This document shows, one piece after another, positions 63,465 through 64,000 of a DNA stretch of 64,000 nt. Under the pieces are notes generated by a model, which was given only the letters and a program-made list of their open reading frames with translations, was not told the DNA's origin and made no database searches. Source of the DNA: Catenulispora acidiphila DSM 44928. Its GTDB lineage: Bacteria; Actinomycetota; Actinomycetes; Streptomycetales; Catenulisporaceae. A program made the position numbers and the translations under genes. How positions within the stretch are numbered: position 1 is the first letter of the stretch; every line of letters starts with the position of its first letter. The DNA lies in assembly GCF_000024025.1 (NCBI RefSeq), contig NC_013131.1:6510001-6574000 (forward strand). Reading direction: 5' to 3'.

Positions 63465-63504
63465 TGACCTTGAGACGCCCTGATCTCTGAGCATCTCAAG
63501 GTCA
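63465..63504 (+). terminator. Terminator-like inverted repeat after the small secreted protein
   Basis: TGACCTTGAGA and TCTCAAGGTCA are perfect 11-base arms around an 18-base loop. No T-run follows. It separates the small protein from the second Cys-rich gene; the 190 bases that follow hold no gene but probably the promoter or leader of that copy. Confidence 0.6.
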
Positions 63505-63693
63505 CGCGCGCGGACCCGAGGAGGATGATCCCGACCGATGACGTCGGCGGCGGCGATGACAACCGCGTCTGTGAATCTCCCGCACCAAGACCACTCGATG
63601 CTTCCCGATGCGCTGCGCTGCCCTTCTACCGGCAGTCGCAGCCTTCCCTCAGCCATGTGACCGAGACGACCATCATTCAGGAAAGGAGAGGTC

Positions 63694-64000
63694 GTGACAT
63701 CGACGGATGTCAGTCCCAGCACGTCGGTCCCGCAGCCGCCGGCCCCGAGGTCCCCGGCGCTGCCGGGCACCCCACGCCGGGGAGCTCTGCGCTGGATTGC
63801 CGGCTGCGGCATAGCCCTGGTCGGGGCAGTGTCCGGACTTCTGGGCACCGCCGAGCCAGCCTCAGCCAACCCCCTGTGCTGCACCTTGATGTATCCGAAC
63901 GGCCCAACCTGCAGCAGTTCGAATTGCTGGTTCAGCTGTCCCAGCGGTTTCACCGCGTATGTATGGACCTGTATGTCAGGTACCCGAGAAATCTATTGCG
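63694..64000 (+). CDS. Second Tat-exported Cys-rich mini-protein, cut off by the window
   Basis: GTG 63694 follows AAAGGAGAGGTC. 102 codons are seen before the window ends. The signal PRRGALRWIAGCG and the mature start PLCCTLMYPNGP closely match the protein at 62040; the CWFSCPSG and VWTC blocks, with both Trp, are unchanged, while the rest has drifted. This pattern fits a duplicated gene under constraint on Cys and Trp positions. Confidence 0.85.
   Translation, partial: MTSTDVSPSTSVPQPPAPRSPALPGTPRRGALRWIAGCGIALVGAVSGLLGTAEPASANPLCCTLMYPNGPTCSSSNCWFSCPSGFTAYVWTCMSGTREIYC

Noticed and set aside
52939-64000. CRISPR or insertion sequence at the boundary of the accessory block
   Set aside because: No repeat-spacer array, no transposase or integrase frame, and no terminal inverted repeats were seen.

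Overview
The window is GC-rich chromosomal DNA from a filamentous-type actinobacterium. The evidence is GTG starts, four-base GTGA gene overlaps, DasR-, HspR- and PafBC-type sites, an AfsR/SARP regulator, and decaprenyl-phosphoryl-arabinose genes. Several large secreted proteins with ricin-type lectin domains suggest a Catenulispora-like organism. That genus guess is inference only.

Region by region. 1-5.4 kb: a partial F420-type oxidoreductase, two small genes of unknown function, a degenerate DNA repeat tract, then uvrB behind a DNA-damage promoter. 5.4-15.1 kb: an alpha/beta hydrolase and secreted polymer-degrading or polymer-binding proteins: a GH20 hexosaminidase behind a DasR-type site, and two giant paralogous lectin-domain proteins that share an upstream element. 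15.1-25.3 kb: lon behind a HAIR operator, a cupin, an FMN-dependent monooxygenase behind a perfect palindrome, a HAD phosphatase, and a coaE-dppR-dprE1-dprE2 run for arabinan precursor synthesis. 25.4-34.5 kb: two N,N-dimethylformamidase-like exported proteins, a lipoprotein, a membrane-anchored propeller protein, an MFS carrier and rpsA. 34.5-45.5 kb: two methyltransferases, a GT4 glycosyltransferase, a MOP-type flippase with a 17-fold hexapeptide insert, polA, a thioesterase and small genes. 45.6-52.7 kb: a complete branched-chain amino acid ABC operon (livKHMGF) and a pdtaR-type ANTAR regulator.

52.8-64 kb looks like an accessory block. It begins at an odd tRNA gene, with anticodon CAA but a short variable loop. 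It then carries selB-selA-selD and tRNA-Sec, a SARP-NB-ARC-TPR regulator whose reading frame runs antisense into tRNA-Sec, and a rightward operon. The operon encodes a Tat-exported protein, a MauE-like membrane redox protein, a MauD-like thioredoxin-fold protein, two Tat-exported cysteine-rich mini-proteins resembling a stripped-down methylamine dehydrogenase light chain, a multi-spanning membrane protein and a small secreted protein. No methylamine dehydrogenase heavy chain and no recognisable selenoprotein gene lie in the window. The operon may be a maturation and export system for disulfide-rich mini-proteins, controlled by the SARP through 11-bp-phased direct repeats. This is the best candidate for an undescribed system here.
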